This document shows positions 52,105-60,224 of a stretch of DNA of 64,000 nucleotides, one piece after another (position 1 is the first letter of the stretch; every line of letters begins with the position of its first letter). This stretch comes from Streptomyces sp. RPA4-2 (GTDB taxonomy: Bacteria; Actinomycetota; Actinomycetes; Streptomycetales; Streptomycetaceae). The stretch lies in contig NZ_CP050975.2 of NCBI RefSeq assembly GCF_012273515.2, positions 8,432,001-8,496,000 of the forward strand, read 5' to 3'. The notes below the pieces were generated by a model that was given only the letters and a program-made list of their open reading frames with translations, was not told the origin of the DNA and ran no database searches. The position numbers were made by a program, and so were the translations under genes.

Positions 52105-53436
52105 TCAGTCGCGAGGGCGGTTGCGGTGCGACTGGGGTTCACGGAGTGTGGGCAGTTGCCCGCCGACCGCGAAGTAACGTTGCCCGGCGACCAGCAGTTC
52201 CTCGGCGGGGAACTTGGTGATCACCTCGCAGCCGTCCTCGGTGACGACCAGTTCCTCCTCGATGCGGGCGGCCCCCAGGCCGTCGGCGGACGGCCAGTAG
52301 GTCTCCAGAGCGAACACCATGCCCTTCTCGAGGACCTCGGGGTGGTCCAGCGAGACCAGGCGGGAGAAGATCGGCTTCTCCCAGATGGACAGTCCGACGC
52401 CGTGGCCGTACTGCAGGGCGAACGCCGCCTCCTCGTCCGGGAAGCCGAACTCCTGGGCCGTCGGCCAGACGGACACGATGTCCGCGGTGGTGGCGCCTGG
52501 CCGGACGAGTTCGATGGCCCGGTCCATGTACTCGCGGCACCGGGTATAGGCGTCGCGCTGCGACGGTGACGCGCTGCCGACCGCGAAGGTCCGGTAGTAG
52601 CAGGTGCGGTAGCCCATGTGGCTGTGCAGAATGTCGAAGAACGCGGGGTCGCCGGGCCGGATGATGCGGTCCGAGTAGACGTGCGGGTGCGGAGAGCACC
52701 GCTCGCCGGAGATTGCGTTCACCCCCTCGACGTGCTCGGACCCCAGGTCGTACAGCGTCTTGCTGACCAATCCGACGCACTCGTTCTCGCGTACGCCGGG
52801 TCGCAGGAAGGTGTATAGCGAGTCGTAGGCGGCATCCACCATCGCGCACGCCTGGGTCAGCAGCGTGACCTCCGTGTCGGTCTTGACCCGCCGGGCCTCC
52901 AGGAACACCTGCTGACCGTCCACGACGGTCACGCCCGCGTCCCGGAGCGCGGCCAGTACGGGCATCTCGATGACATCCACGCCGACGGCTTCGCCGGCCA
53001 GGCCGTAGAGGTCGAGCTCGCGGCGTACCTTGCGGGCCACCTCGTCCGCGATGCCGGCGTCAGGGTTGAACGCACCGCGCAGCGTGGAGATGCCGGCCCG
53101 GGCGCCCGACGGATTGCGCTCGTCGGACGGGTGGTCCAGCCACGGCGCGTACAACTGGTGGTGCCGTGCCGCCGAGCCGAAGTCCCACACGATGGGTTCG
53201 CCGCCCCGTACCAGGAGGGCGAACCGGATCAACTTGTCGACCGCCCAGGTACCGATGTGGGTGGCCGTCATATAGCGGATGTTGGTGAAGTCGAAGGCGA
53301 GGACGGCGCCGAGTTCGGATGCCTCGAGCTGGTCTCGCAGCCGCCCCAGCCGGTCGTCGCGCAGCCGGTCGACGTCGATCCGCCGTTCCCAGTCGACCGT
53401 GTTCAGGCCGAACGTGGAAGTCGCCGCGGATGTCAT
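52105..53436 (-). CDS. M24 family (creatinase / DddP-like) protein
   Basis: A 443-aa pita-bread-fold protein. The N-terminal creatinase-like domain (about 1-190) contains AVLAFDFTNIRYMTATHIGT, close in style to the M24 DMSP lyase DddP as I recall it. The C-terminal M24 domain keeps His (YGHGVGLSIWEKP), Glu (MVFALETYWPSADG) and Glu (ARIEEELVVTEDG) of the metal site. The first Asp is in FFDILHSHMG. The second Asp is replaced by Cys (GYRTCYYRTF instead of D at -3 from RT). A lyase or hydrolase acting on an amide or sulfonium/ammonium compound is plausible; a true aminopeptidase is not. It overlaps the upstream bicupin gene by 4 bp (ATGA). Confidence 0.82.
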   Translation of the reverse strand: MTSAATSTFGLNTVDWERRIDVDRLRDDRLGRLRDQLEASELGAVLAFDFTNIRYMTATHIGTWAVDKLIRFALLVRGGEPIVWDFGSAARHHQLYAPWLDHPSDERNPSGARAGISTLRGAFNPDAGIADEVARKVRRELDLYGLAGEAVGVDVIEMPVLAALRDAGVTVVDGQQVFLEARRVKTDTEVTLLTQACAMVDAAYDSLYTFLRPGVRENECVGLVSKTLYDLGSEHVEGVNAISGERCSPHPHVYSDRIIRPGDPAFFDILHSHMGYRTCYYRTFAVGSASPSQRDAYTRCREYMDRAIELVRPGATTADIVSVWPTAQEFGFPDEEAAFALQYGHGVGLSIWEKPIFSRLVSLDHPEVLEKGMVFALETYWPSADGLGAARIEEELVVTEDGCEVITKFPAEELLVAGQRYFAVGGQLPTLREPQSHRNRPRD

Positions 53437-54302
53437 CGTGTCTTCCCGTCCTCAGGCAGAGTGCGCCAGTCGTCCGGGAAGAAGAAGGCGTCCGAGGTCG
53501 GAGGGACGGGCGACTGAACCTCGATCCAACGGGCGGGCTCCTCACGCTCGTTGACGAAGCCGTGGGTGCCGTCCGTGCTTACCCAGACGAGGTCGCCGGT
53601 CTCGGTGACCTCCTCGTTGCCGTCGATCCAGCCACGCATGCCGCCGCCGATGAAGTAGTAGATCTCCTCGAACGGGTGGTAATGCACCTTCGCGGCCTTG
53701 CCCGGGCCGGAGCGCGGGGCGATGCTGGCGATGAAGGTCGTGTGGTGCTGTGCGCCGAGCAGTTGGTCCACCATCATCCGGATGCTGATGTTCTTGATGT
53801 TGGGTCCGTGGTATCCCGGCATGGACAGATCACCGAAGGGCGCCACGTCGGATTCGCTGAAGTGGCCGACGTAGCGGTGGCGGGGGTCGGTTTCCGAGGG
53901 GCGGCCCAGGTACTCGCCGGACAGTGGCTGTGTCGAGATGTGACTGCGCGCGCCGTCGAACACCGGCGGCTTCGGTGCCCGTACCGAGAACCAGCTCAAC
54001 CCCTGGTCGCCGGCCGACAGCGAATGTGCCAGCCCGACGGGCGCCACGCCGTAGTCGCCGGCGCCGAGGTCGTACTCCAGGCCCGCGAGCGCCGCGCGGC
54101 CGTTGCCGGCCGTCACGAACCAGGATTCCTCGAACGGGCAGCGGTTCCAGCCGAGGGTCGCACCGGGTGCGAGTTCGTACAGCGAGATCTCCATGTGATG
54201 CGACCCGTGGATCTCGCCGACCATCAACGCCTGCCGCAGTCCAGGCACGTCTTTGACGTCAACCCACTCGCGTTCGGCGGCACGAGATATGTGGTAAGTC
54301 AT
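53433..54302 (-). CDS. Bicupin protein
   Basis: A 289-aa two-cupin protein. Cupin 1 (about 25-110) has EISLYELAPGATLGWNRCPFE and GDYGVAPVGLAHSLSAG, lacking the usual two His in motif 1. Cupin 2 (about 165-265) has KVHYHPFEEIYYFIGG with two His and Glu, and WVSTDGTHGFVNE with the last His, so it should bind metal. Such bicupins include dioxygenases and lyases acting on small acids. The start ATG 54302 follows AAGGAAAC. It is the first gene of the bicupin-M24 unit and is coupled to M24 by a 4-bp overlap. A promoter-like repeat lies at 54333-54395. Confidence 0.82.
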   Translation of the reverse strand: MTYHISRAAEREWVDVKDVPGLRQALMVGEIHGSHHMEISLYELAPGATLGWNRCPFEESWFVTAGNGRAALAGLEYDLGAGDYGVAPVGLAHSLSAGDQGLSWFSVRAPKPPVFDGARSHISTQPLSGEYLGRPSETDPRHRYVGHFSESDVAPFGDLSMPGYHGPNIKNISIRMMVDQLLGAQHHTTFIASIAPRSGPGKAAKVHYHPFEEIYYFIGGGMRGWIDGNEEVTETGDLVWVSTDGTHGFVNEREEPARWIEVQSPVPPTSDAFFFPDDWRTLPEDGKTR

Positions 54303-54332
54303 GGGGTTTCCTTCATGGTTGGCAGGTTGTGA

Positions 54333-54395
54333 CGGGCTCGAGTGTGCTCCGGAGGGCGTTAATCCACTCGAAATCGGGAGAGCCGCTCACCGCCG
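54333..54395 (-). repeat. Repeated promoter-like block (copy 2)
   Basis: About 63 bp matching 50663-50725: CTCGAGTG, GGGCGTTAATCCACTCG, CCGCTCACC. It ends 31 bp before the bicupin start, so it probably contains that promoter and operator (CGTTAATCC at 54357-54365). Confidence 0.6.
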
Positions 54396-54835
54396 CGACC
54401 GAGTGACGAGCCGGGGCACTTCGGCGGAACGTGCGACTCCCAACTCACGCGTCGTCACCGCGTACCGCTGATGCAGCGCCTACGCACCGCTGTCGGTCGC
54501 GCGTGCCAGGTACCCGCGCCGCGCCTCGGACCAGGTCGGAGTGTCCGAGGTGGAGACGTCGTCCCCGTTCTGCTGCGGAGCAGATCCCCGGGAGTACGCC
54601 GCTCAACCGGTAGAGCGTCCGGGCGCGGGCAGTTGCGGCCGGCGGCTTCGCTGCGGCCGCCGAACAGCGCGCCCGGGAGGTCCTGCTGGAACGCCTCGCG
54701 TCGAGTGCCGGGCAGGTGGCTGAGCCTGAGCACTCCCACACCCTTGCTCAGCCGCAGCGCCTACTGTCGCCCGCCCCGCAACCGCGATCGCCTCCCGCCG
54801 TGGCCTGCCTTACGCGGAGTCAAAACCAACGCCCC
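54395..54835 (-). pseudogene. Collapsed duplicate of the BTAD regulator gene
   Basis: About 440 bp align on the minus strand with both ends of the 3048-bp regulator gene at 44153-47200. 54395-54760 corresponds to its C-terminal coding end (GAGTGACGAGCCGG, GCGTACCGCTG(A/G)T(G/A)CAGCGCC), with many small gaps. 54775-54835 corresponds to its first codons and upstream region (CAACCGCGATCG, CGGAGTCA(A/G)AA). The 2.5 kb between is missing, and the remaining frame is broken several times. So a former second regulator gene shrank from inside. Confidence 0.75.
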
Positions 54836-55268
54836 TCACCGCCACATGCCGCGCGCCCGCCCGCGACCCGGCCGGGCACACCGGAGAGATCACCGAGCGA
54901 GACGACCGACGGGCGACACACGTTTGGGGTCCGTGGCAGCACAATCGGTTCCCACGGCCTTCTCGGGGTGGTACCGGCGTGTCGGGCCTCGGCGGCCGAA
55001 GGGGTCGACGCGGCCCCGCGACGGCCCGGGGAACGTCGGCGGCGCCCGCCGACAGGGGCACCGGGTGTGCGCGTCCGGCCGTGGCGGCGCCCCGGCCGTC
55101 CCGCGACCACCGACGGTCCGGACGACTGGTGCGCGCGCAACAGCCCGGCCTCACCGTCCAGGACGGTGAGGCCGGGCTGCAGAGCGACGGCGTTACTGTG
55201 CGGCGGCCGCGTACCGGCGCGCCTGGCGGACCCGCACGCCGTTCATGTCCCGTATCTGACCGGCAGGC
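54836..55268. other. Spacer after the regulator remnant
   Basis: 430 bp with no supported gene; the reading frames are Arg/Pro-rich in all directions. It contains the terminator of the metF-to-VOC operon at 55141-55179. Confidence 0.5.
55141..55179 (-). terminator. Perfect 19-bp hairpin ending the metF-ligM-purU-VOC operon
   Basis: CAGCCCGGCCTCACCGTCC (55141-55159) pairs with 55161-55179 around a single A, about 90 bp past the VOC stop codon. It is among the strongest hairpins in the window. Confidence 0.75.
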
Positions 55269-55769
55269 TCAGCTGAAGGCCTGCGGGTTGCGGAAGAACG
55301 CCTTCCCGTTCGGGTAGGACACCAGCTCGCAGTTCAGTCCCCAGGGCGACAGGAAGTACACCCAACGCTGTCCCTCGTGCGGTCCTCTGCTGTCCGTCGG
55401 GTCCCCCAGCACCCGGAGTCCGCGCCGCCGCAGTTCGGCCACCGCGGTATCCATGTCCTCCACGTACAGGGCGAGGTGGTGACCGCCGATGTCGCTGTTG
55501 CGGGGTGGCTCCAGCCGCTGGCCGGGTACCTGGTACTCGAAGACTTCCATGATCGCCTGCCCGCCGATGCGGAAGAAGTAGATCCGCGGCGCCACCGCCT
55601 CGTCGGGCACGTTCAGGTGTTCGCTCATCCAGTGGCCCTCGCCCCGCAGCGGCCCGAGCCGGTACAGGTACTCGAACCCGAGCACGTCTTCGAAGAACTC
55701 CCGCGCCTGGTCCAGATCGGGAACCGTGATCCCGAAGTGGTCGACACGGGTGAGTCCGGGGATGGGCAT
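55269..55769 (-). CDS. VOC-family dioxygenase/glyoxalase-like protein
   Basis: A 166-aa vicinal-oxygen-chelate protein. It begins GLTRVDHFGITVPDLDQARE (first metal His), with FFRIGGQAIMEVFEY (Glu) and a second half IGGHHLALYVEDMDTAVAEL (His) ending YFLSPWGLNCELVSYP (Glu). Both beta-alpha-beta-beta-beta units and a full metal site are visible. Role could be ring-cleavage dioxygenase, glyoxalase or epimerase. Start ATG 55769. It is the last gene of the metF-LigM-purU operon, 43 bp after purU. A collapsed paralog sits at 39938, next to the GntR gene. Confidence 0.85.
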   Translation of the reverse strand: MPIPGLTRVDHFGITVPDLDQAREFFEDVLGFEYLYRLGPLRGEGHWMSEHLNVPDEAVAPRIYFFRIGGQAIMEVFEYQVPGQRLEPPRNSDIGGHHLALYVEDMDTAVAELRRRGLRVLGDPTDSRGPHEGQRWVYFLSPWGLNCELVSYPNGKAFFRNPQAFS

Positions 55770-55812
55770 CGGACGAACCTCCAGTGGTTCCGGTCTGCGT
55801 GTGGTGCGGTGG

Positions 55813-56670
55813 TCAGGGAAAGACCACGGTTCGGTTGCCGTCGAGCAGTACGCGGTTCTCGGTGTGCCAGCGGACCGCGCGGAACAGCGCCAGGCACTCG
55901 ACGTCCCGGCCGAGAGTGGTCACGTCGGCAGCGGTCATGGAGTGGTCGATGCGCGCCACCTCCTGTTCGATGATGGGGCCCTCGTCGAGATCGGAGGTCA
56001 CGTAGTGCGCGGTGGCACCGACGAGCTTCACGCCTCGGGTGTGGGCCTGGTAGTACGGCCGGGCGCCCTTGAAGCTGGGGAGCATCGAGTGGTGGATGTT
56101 GATGGCGCGCCCCTCAAGCTTCTTGCACAGCTCCGGGGAGAGGATCTGCATGTACCGGGCGAGCACCACGAGGTCCACCTCCAGCTCACCGACCAGGTTC
56201 AGCAGGTCCTTCTCGGCGGCCGACTTGGTCTCCGGCGTGACCGGGACGTGGTGGTAGGCGACGCCGTAGGTCTCGGCCAGGTAGCGCAGATCCGGATGGT
56301 TGGACACCACCGCGGCCACTTCGACGTTCAGGCCGCCGTTGAAGGCGCGGAACAGCAGGTCGTTGAGGCAGTGACCGAACTTGCTGGCCGTGATCAGGAT
56401 GCGTTGCGGCCGCGTCCCGTCGAGCAGCCGCCACTCCATGGAGAACTGCTCTGGCACGGTGGTGAAACCCGCGCGCAGCGTGTCGATCGTGGTCTGCGGG
56501 TCCAACGCTTCGAACTCCACCCGCATGAAGAACTTCCCGGCCTGGCGGTCGGTGAACTGCTGGCTCTCCACGATGGTGCAGTTGTTCCCGAGGAGGAACG
56601 TCGTGACCGCGTAGACGATCCCCGGCCGGTCGGCACAGGTCAAAGTGAGAACACAACGGGCGGCGGTCAT
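55813..56670 (-). CDS. purU: Formyltetrahydrofolate deformylase
   Basis: A 285-aa PurU. An N-terminal ACT domain (about 1-80, VLTLTCADRPGIVYAVTTFL) and a C-terminal formyltransferase-fold domain with the catalytic HHSMLPSFKGARPYYQAH and Asp in TSDLDEGPIIEQEVARI. It hydrolyses 10-formyl-THF to formate and THF. Start ATG 56670. It lies 58 bp downstream of the LigM-like gene in one operon, exactly where a pathway producing excess one-carbon-THF needs a release valve. Confidence 0.95.
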   Translation of the reverse strand: MTAARCVLTLTCADRPGIVYAVTTFLLGNNCTIVESQQFTDRQAGKFFMRVEFEALDPQTTIDTLRAGFTTVPEQFSMEWRLLDGTRPQRILITASKFGHCLNDLLFRAFNGGLNVEVAAVVSNHPDLRYLAETYGVAYHHVPVTPETKSAAEKDLLNLVGELEVDLVVLARYMQILSPELCKKLEGRAINIHHSMLPSFKGARPYYQAHTRGVKLVGATAHYVTSDLDEGPIIEQEVARIDHSMTAADVTTLGRDVECLALFRAVRWHTENRVLLDGNRTVVFP

Positions 56671-56728
56671 GCTGAATCACGTCCTCCACTGTGAGCCGGA
56701 GTGCCCGCGACGCTCTGGAACGGCGCTG

Positions 56729-58075
56729 TCATACCAGCGGGGCGGTGCGGAGCGTGGCGCGGATGTGGCGCTGGATGTGCCGTTCGACGGTGGGCTTGGC
56801 CGAACCGCCGTTCACCTCGCCGACGACGATCGTCACCTCGCGGCCGTCGATCGCCTCGCTGTCGTCCACCATGGCCAGCGAGGACCAGCCGCCCACGTTG
56901 ACGGTGTAGCCGGCGTTCGCGGAGACGCCCACGAGCCTGCCGTCGACGAGCACCTTGTCGTAGGACCCGGTGGCGTAGTTGGAGACCGGCATCTCCAGGT
57001 ATTTCGCGTGCGGTCCGCTGCCGAACAGGCTGTCGGCGATCAGCTCCGCGGTGTCCCGGTCGTTCCAGCGCAGCCACACCTTCTTGCGGTGGGGCTCGTC
57101 CGCCATTCGTTCCAGGGCCGCCCGGCCGATGAAGTCGTGGTCGAACTTGATGACGTGCCCGTAGCCGAGGTCCCACGGCGTGACGTAGTAGTCCTCGATG
57201 GTGTCCGATACGAAGCTGCCGCCGATGGAGGCGTTCGCCTCGAAGCCGTCCGCGGACAGCCACTCCCGGAACGGTTTCATCGTCTCACCGGTATAGATGG
57301 CGGGCACCGGCGCAGGTATCCAGCCGGACTCGATGGCGGTGGACGGGTAGGCACGTGCGCCGCCCTGGCGCAGCCGGAATTCTTCCCCTGCGGTCAGGAG
57401 CGCCTCCCGGACCCGCTCGGCGTGTTCCGACGGACCTACCAGCTCCAGACCGGTGAATTCCAGCCCGGGCACTCCGACCATGGTGTGGTTCAGTGCGCGC
57501 ACCGGAACACCCGCGATCTCGAATTCGCCCATGGCGAAGAACCTGATGCGCGGCAGCGGCGCGCCCGCCGCCTTCTCGACGATCTTGTGCGTGGCCGGTC
57601 CATTGAGCTGGAACCGGAAAGTGAGCCGCCTGCCGTCGTTGGCGATGGAACGCTCGTCGCGGGTCACCGTGACCCGGTAGTCTCCGTGCTCGGCGTGGAA
57701 GGCGGCCCAGTTGGGTGCGACCGGGCGGCCCACCAGGCTGAACTCGTCGTCCTCGAAGGCGAACAGAATGGCATCCCCCACGAAGTAACCGTCGTAGTTG
57801 CATGCCACGAACTGCTTTGCCTTGTTCCTGCCGAAATTCTTGAATCCGTTGACACTGAGATCAGACATCAGTCGTAGCGCGTCCGGACCCTTGAAATAGA
57901 TGTCCGTCATGTGGTGCGACTGATCGAACATCACGGCGGTCTCCTGCCACGCACGCTGCTCGTCCCGCCAGTTGGTGTACTCGGCGCGCATGGGGTAGAC
58001 GTACGGGCCCTGGGGCGCGTTGCGCAGCATGTCAGCGACGTTGCCGGCCTTCTGGATTTTCTCTTCGAGATTCAT
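56729..58075 (-). CDS. THF-dependent O-demethylase, LigM/DesA type (GcvT family)
   Basis: A 448-aa GcvT-like aminomethyltransferase-family protein. Its closest fit by memory is LigM/DesA, the vanillate, 3-O-methylgallate and syringate O-demethylases (about 470 aa). Family-like segments: NVADMLRNAPQGPYVYPMRA, VMFDQSHHMTDIYFKGPDAL, NKAKQFVACNYDGYFVGDAI, ARAYPSTAIESGWIPAPVP, IGGSFVSDTIEDYYVTPWD. It moves a methyl group from substrate to THF, giving 5-methyl-THF. Other GcvT relatives such as the DMSP demethylase DmdA (about 365 aa) are shorter but not excluded. It lies between metF and purU. The substrate is unproven. Start ATG 58075. Confidence 0.83.
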   Translation of the reverse strand: MNLEEKIQKAGNVADMLRNAPQGPYVYPMRAEYTNWRDEQRAWQETAVMFDQSHHMTDIYFKGPDALRLMSDLSVNGFKNFGRNKAKQFVACNYDGYFVGDAILFAFEDDEFSLVGRPVAPNWAAFHAEHGDYRVTVTRDERSIANDGRRLTFRFQLNGPATHKIVEKAAGAPLPRIRFFAMGEFEIAGVPVRALNHTMVGVPGLEFTGLELVGPSEHAERVREALLTAGEEFRLRQGGARAYPSTAIESGWIPAPVPAIYTGETMKPFREWLSADGFEANASIGGSFVSDTIEDYYVTPWDLGYGHVIKFDHDFIGRAALERMADEPHRKKVWLRWNDRDTAELIADSLFGSGPHAKYLEMPVSNYATGSYDKVLVDGRLVGVSANAGYTVNVGGWSSLAMVDDSEAIDGREVTIVVGEVNGGSAKPTVERHIQRHIRATLRTAPLV

Positions 58076-58140
58076 GAAATTTAAACTCGACCTTCTGTCT
58101 GTGGGCGGTGGTTGTTGTCACGACGGCAGGTCGCGGGGAG

Positions 58141-58992
58141 TCATCCGGCTTCCTCCACACCGCTGGTGCGGGACAGCCAGTCGAGTGTGGTGTCGACCTG
58201 GTTGAAGGAGAACAAGTGCAGGCCTTCGACCGACAAGTCGGTGAAGGAGATCTCCTTCTGGATGGCGAGCAGCAGGTCCATGGGTTCGTAGGCGCGTCCG
58301 AGCAGCAGATTGCCGACCAGGCCGTGCTGTTTGGACAGGAATCGCACAGACTGGCCGACACCGATCTTGACCGAGAGTTCGACCAGTTTCCTGACCTGCA
58401 GCGGGGCCGCGACACCGATACGGAGCGGCAGGGTGACGCCGCGGTCGCGAGCGAATCGCAACCATCCGGCCATGGCCGAGGCGTCGAAGCACAGTTGGCT
58501 GACCATGTAGTCGGCGTACTGCTGCTTGCGCAACAGTGCGTCGAACAGAACGTCCTCTGAGATCTTCGGATGACCCTCCGGGTAGCAGCCGATCCCTATT
58601 TTGGACACACCGTGGTCGAACTCACCCAATTCTTGGAGGATTTCCGTGGCCTCTTTGAACCTGCCGGCGGGTTCCTCGCCGTCGCCGCCGATGACGAACA
58701 GTTCGTCGACACCGAGATCAGTGATTCTCCGTACAAAATGTCGCAGGTCGCGCCGCTCCTCGACCATGCGGGCCGCCAGGTGCGGCACGACCCGGTGCCC
58801 AGATCGGCGCGCTGCGGCAACGTGGTTGAGTGTGCGCAACAGTCCGAACTTGGGCGAGCAGGTGATGGCCACGGTCGTGTCGGCCGGCACGACGGCCGCC
58901 TTCTCTTCCGCACCCTTGAGGGGAATTATCTCGATACTCGCGTTGCGGACTATATCATCGACCGAAATTCCCCGGTCAGCAGATTGCACCAT
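58141..58992 (-). CDS. metF: 5,10-methylenetetrahydrofolate reductase
   Basis: A 283-aa MetF-family TIM-barrel flavoprotein. Seen: an early strand TTVAITCSPKFGLLRTLNHV, VVPHLAARMVEERRDL (usual HLT position as HLAAR), DELFVIGGDGEEP (GDxP position), KIGIGCYPEGHPK and MVSQLCFDASAMAGWLRFAR, ending in GLHLFSFNQVDTTLDWL. Family enzymes reduce methylene-THF to methyl-THF; here, beside an O-demethylase, it would run in the oxidative direction, regenerating methylene-THF. A LigM-MetF gene pairing is known in lignin-degrading sphingomonads. It is first in its operon, with a dyad at 59041-59068 upstream. Start ATG 58992. Confidence 0.92.
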   Translation of the reverse strand: MVQSADRGISVDDIVRNASIEIIPLKGAEEKAAVVPADTTVAITCSPKFGLLRTLNHVAAARRSGHRVVPHLAARMVEERRDLRHFVRRITDLGVDELFVIGGDGEEPAGRFKEATEILQELGEFDHGVSKIGIGCYPEGHPKISEDVLFDALLRKQQYADYMVSQLCFDASAMAGWLRFARDRGVTLPLRIGVAAPLQVRKLVELSVKIGVGQSVRFLSKQHGLVGNLLLGRAYEPMDLLLAIQKEISFTDLSVEGLHLFSFNQVDTTLDWLSRTSGVEEAG

Positions 58993-59040
58993 TTCAGTTT
59001 CCGCCTTCTTGAGCTGGAATAATTCAGATAGTGCGACCTG

Positions 59041-59068
59041 TTTCGGTCACATCGCGCACCGACCGAAA
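59041..59068. promoter_or_regulatory. Inverted repeat upstream of metF
   Basis: TTTCGGTC (59041-59048) and GACCGAAA (59061-59068) form an 8-12-8 dyad 49 bp before metF, in the right place for an operator of the metF-ligM-purU-VOC operon. Confidence 0.45.
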
Positions 59069-59269
59069 AGCTGGTGACATAAATGCAAGAGGTGTCTGTC
59101 CGGTTTACGACGCGACCGGCGACGACATGAACCTGCTGCGGCGTACCGTCGGTGATCCGCCATCACGTAGAAGGACTCGGCGAGCAATGCGGCCGTCGGC
59201 GTGCATTGTTCCGTGCGGTGGACCCGGAAAGTCGTGGAAGGGACCCTACGGCAGCGATGGTTAGTCACC

Positions 59270-59310
59270 CGTTAATCGAATTCATCTGGAGTTGGCCGAG
59301 CCGTTAGTCG
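59270..59310 (+). promoter_or_regulatory. Paired CGTTARTCG repeats upstream of the SDR operon
   Basis: CGTTAATCG (59270-59278) and CGTTAGTCG (59302-59310), 32 bp apart. A third partial copy GGTTAGTCA starts at 59259. The same pair is preserved in the collapsed copy at 47492-47532. Candidate sites for the BTAD activator. Confidence 0.5.
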
Positions 59311-59395
59311 TTCTTGTCGTCTGGTCGTCCACGATGCAGGCTTGCGGGCAGCGGTATTCGCACCGCACCTGAAATTCATGGATGGGAAAACGGAA

Positions 59396-60202
59396 ATGAC
59401 ACTTGATATTCGTCTGGACGGACGGACAGCGCTCATCACGGGAGGCGGCAGCGGGATCGGCCTCGCGATGGCCGAGGCGCTGCATGCGCAGGGCGCCGCC
59501 GTGGCCCTCCTGGGCCGCACCAAGGCGAAGCTGGAGGCCGCCGAGAGGCAGATCGCCGCAGGCGGCGAGGGCCGGGTGCTCACGGTGGTGGCCGACGTCA
59601 ATGATGTCGAAGCGGTGGCCGACGCGCTGCGCGAGGCACACCAGTGGCAGGGCCGGCTGGACATCGTCATCAACTGCGCGGCGCCGCTGCTGGCCGTCGG
59701 CCCGTTGGCGGAGGCCGACGAGGCGGTCATGAGTGACGCCCTGAACGCCAAGACCGTCGGCTACCTGCGAGTGGCGCGCGCGGCGCTGCCGCTCATCGAG
59801 AAGGGTGGCACCGGGCGCATCATCAACATCGCGGGCATGGCAGCGCACATGCTGGTCCCGAACATCGGCGTCGCCGCCGCGGTGAACGCCGCCGTGGTTG
59901 CCATGACCAGCTATCTGGCCGCGGAAGCGGCCCCGCAGGGCGTGCTGGTGAACGGCATCTCGCCGGGTATGACGCTGACACAGGTCTGGCTGGACCGTCA
60001 TGCGGCCACCGCCGAGGCGAAGAACCTCACCCCGGAACAGGTCCGCGACGGCATGGTGGAAAACCTCGGGATCCGTCTTGGCCGCTGGGCGCGCCCCGAG
60101 GAGATCGCGGCCGCCGCCGTGTTCCTGGCCTCCGACCTCTCGTCGTATGTGTCCGGTCAGGTCCTGCAGGTCGACGGCGGGCTCGGCAAGTCAGTCATCT
60201 GA
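59396..60202 (+). CDS. Atypical short-chain dehydrogenase/reductase lacking YxxxK
   Basis: A 268-aa classical-looking SDR. The cofactor motif ALITGGGSGIGLAMAEALHA is perfect, followed by LGRTKAKLEAAE and the NAA position as NCAA. The active-site region reads NIAGMAAHMLVPNIGVAAAV, then NAAVVAMTSYLAAEAA. Aligning NAAV with the usual KAAV puts Asn at the catalytic Lys and Ala at the Tyr. The C-terminus (GQVLQVDGGLGKSVI) is normal. It may be a redox-inactive or mechanistically different SDR. ATG 59396 is supported by the collapsed copy at 47610, which shares it. It is first gene of SDR-dehydrogenase-CMD. Confidence 0.87.
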   Translation: MTLDIRLDGRTALITGGGSGIGLAMAEALHAQGAAVALLGRTKAKLEAAERQIAAGGEGRVLTVVADVNDVEAVADALREAHQWQGRLDIVINCAAPLLAVGPLAEADEAVMSDALNAKTVGYLRVARAALPLIEKGGTGRIINIAGMAAHMLVPNIGVAAAVNAAVVAMTSYLAAEAAPQGVLVNGISPGMTLTQVWLDRHAATAEAKNLTPEQVRDGMVENLGIRLGRWARPEEIAAAAVFLASDLSSYVSGQVLQVDGGLGKSVI

Positions 60203-60224
60203 CCGTCGGCAGAAGGAGCTTCAC

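Larger units (their letters stand above)
58993..59395. other. Divergent promoter region metF / SDR
   Basis: About 400 bp, relatively A/T-rich. It contains the metF dyad (59041-59068) and the paired CGTTARTCG repeats (59270, 59302) before the SDR gene. No gene is supported. Confidence 0.55.

Noticed and set aside
56729..58075. Glycine cleavage T protein (gcvT)
   Set aside because: It is too long, with LigM/DesA-type segments and no gcvP/gcvH neighbours; the metF/purU context favours a demethylase.
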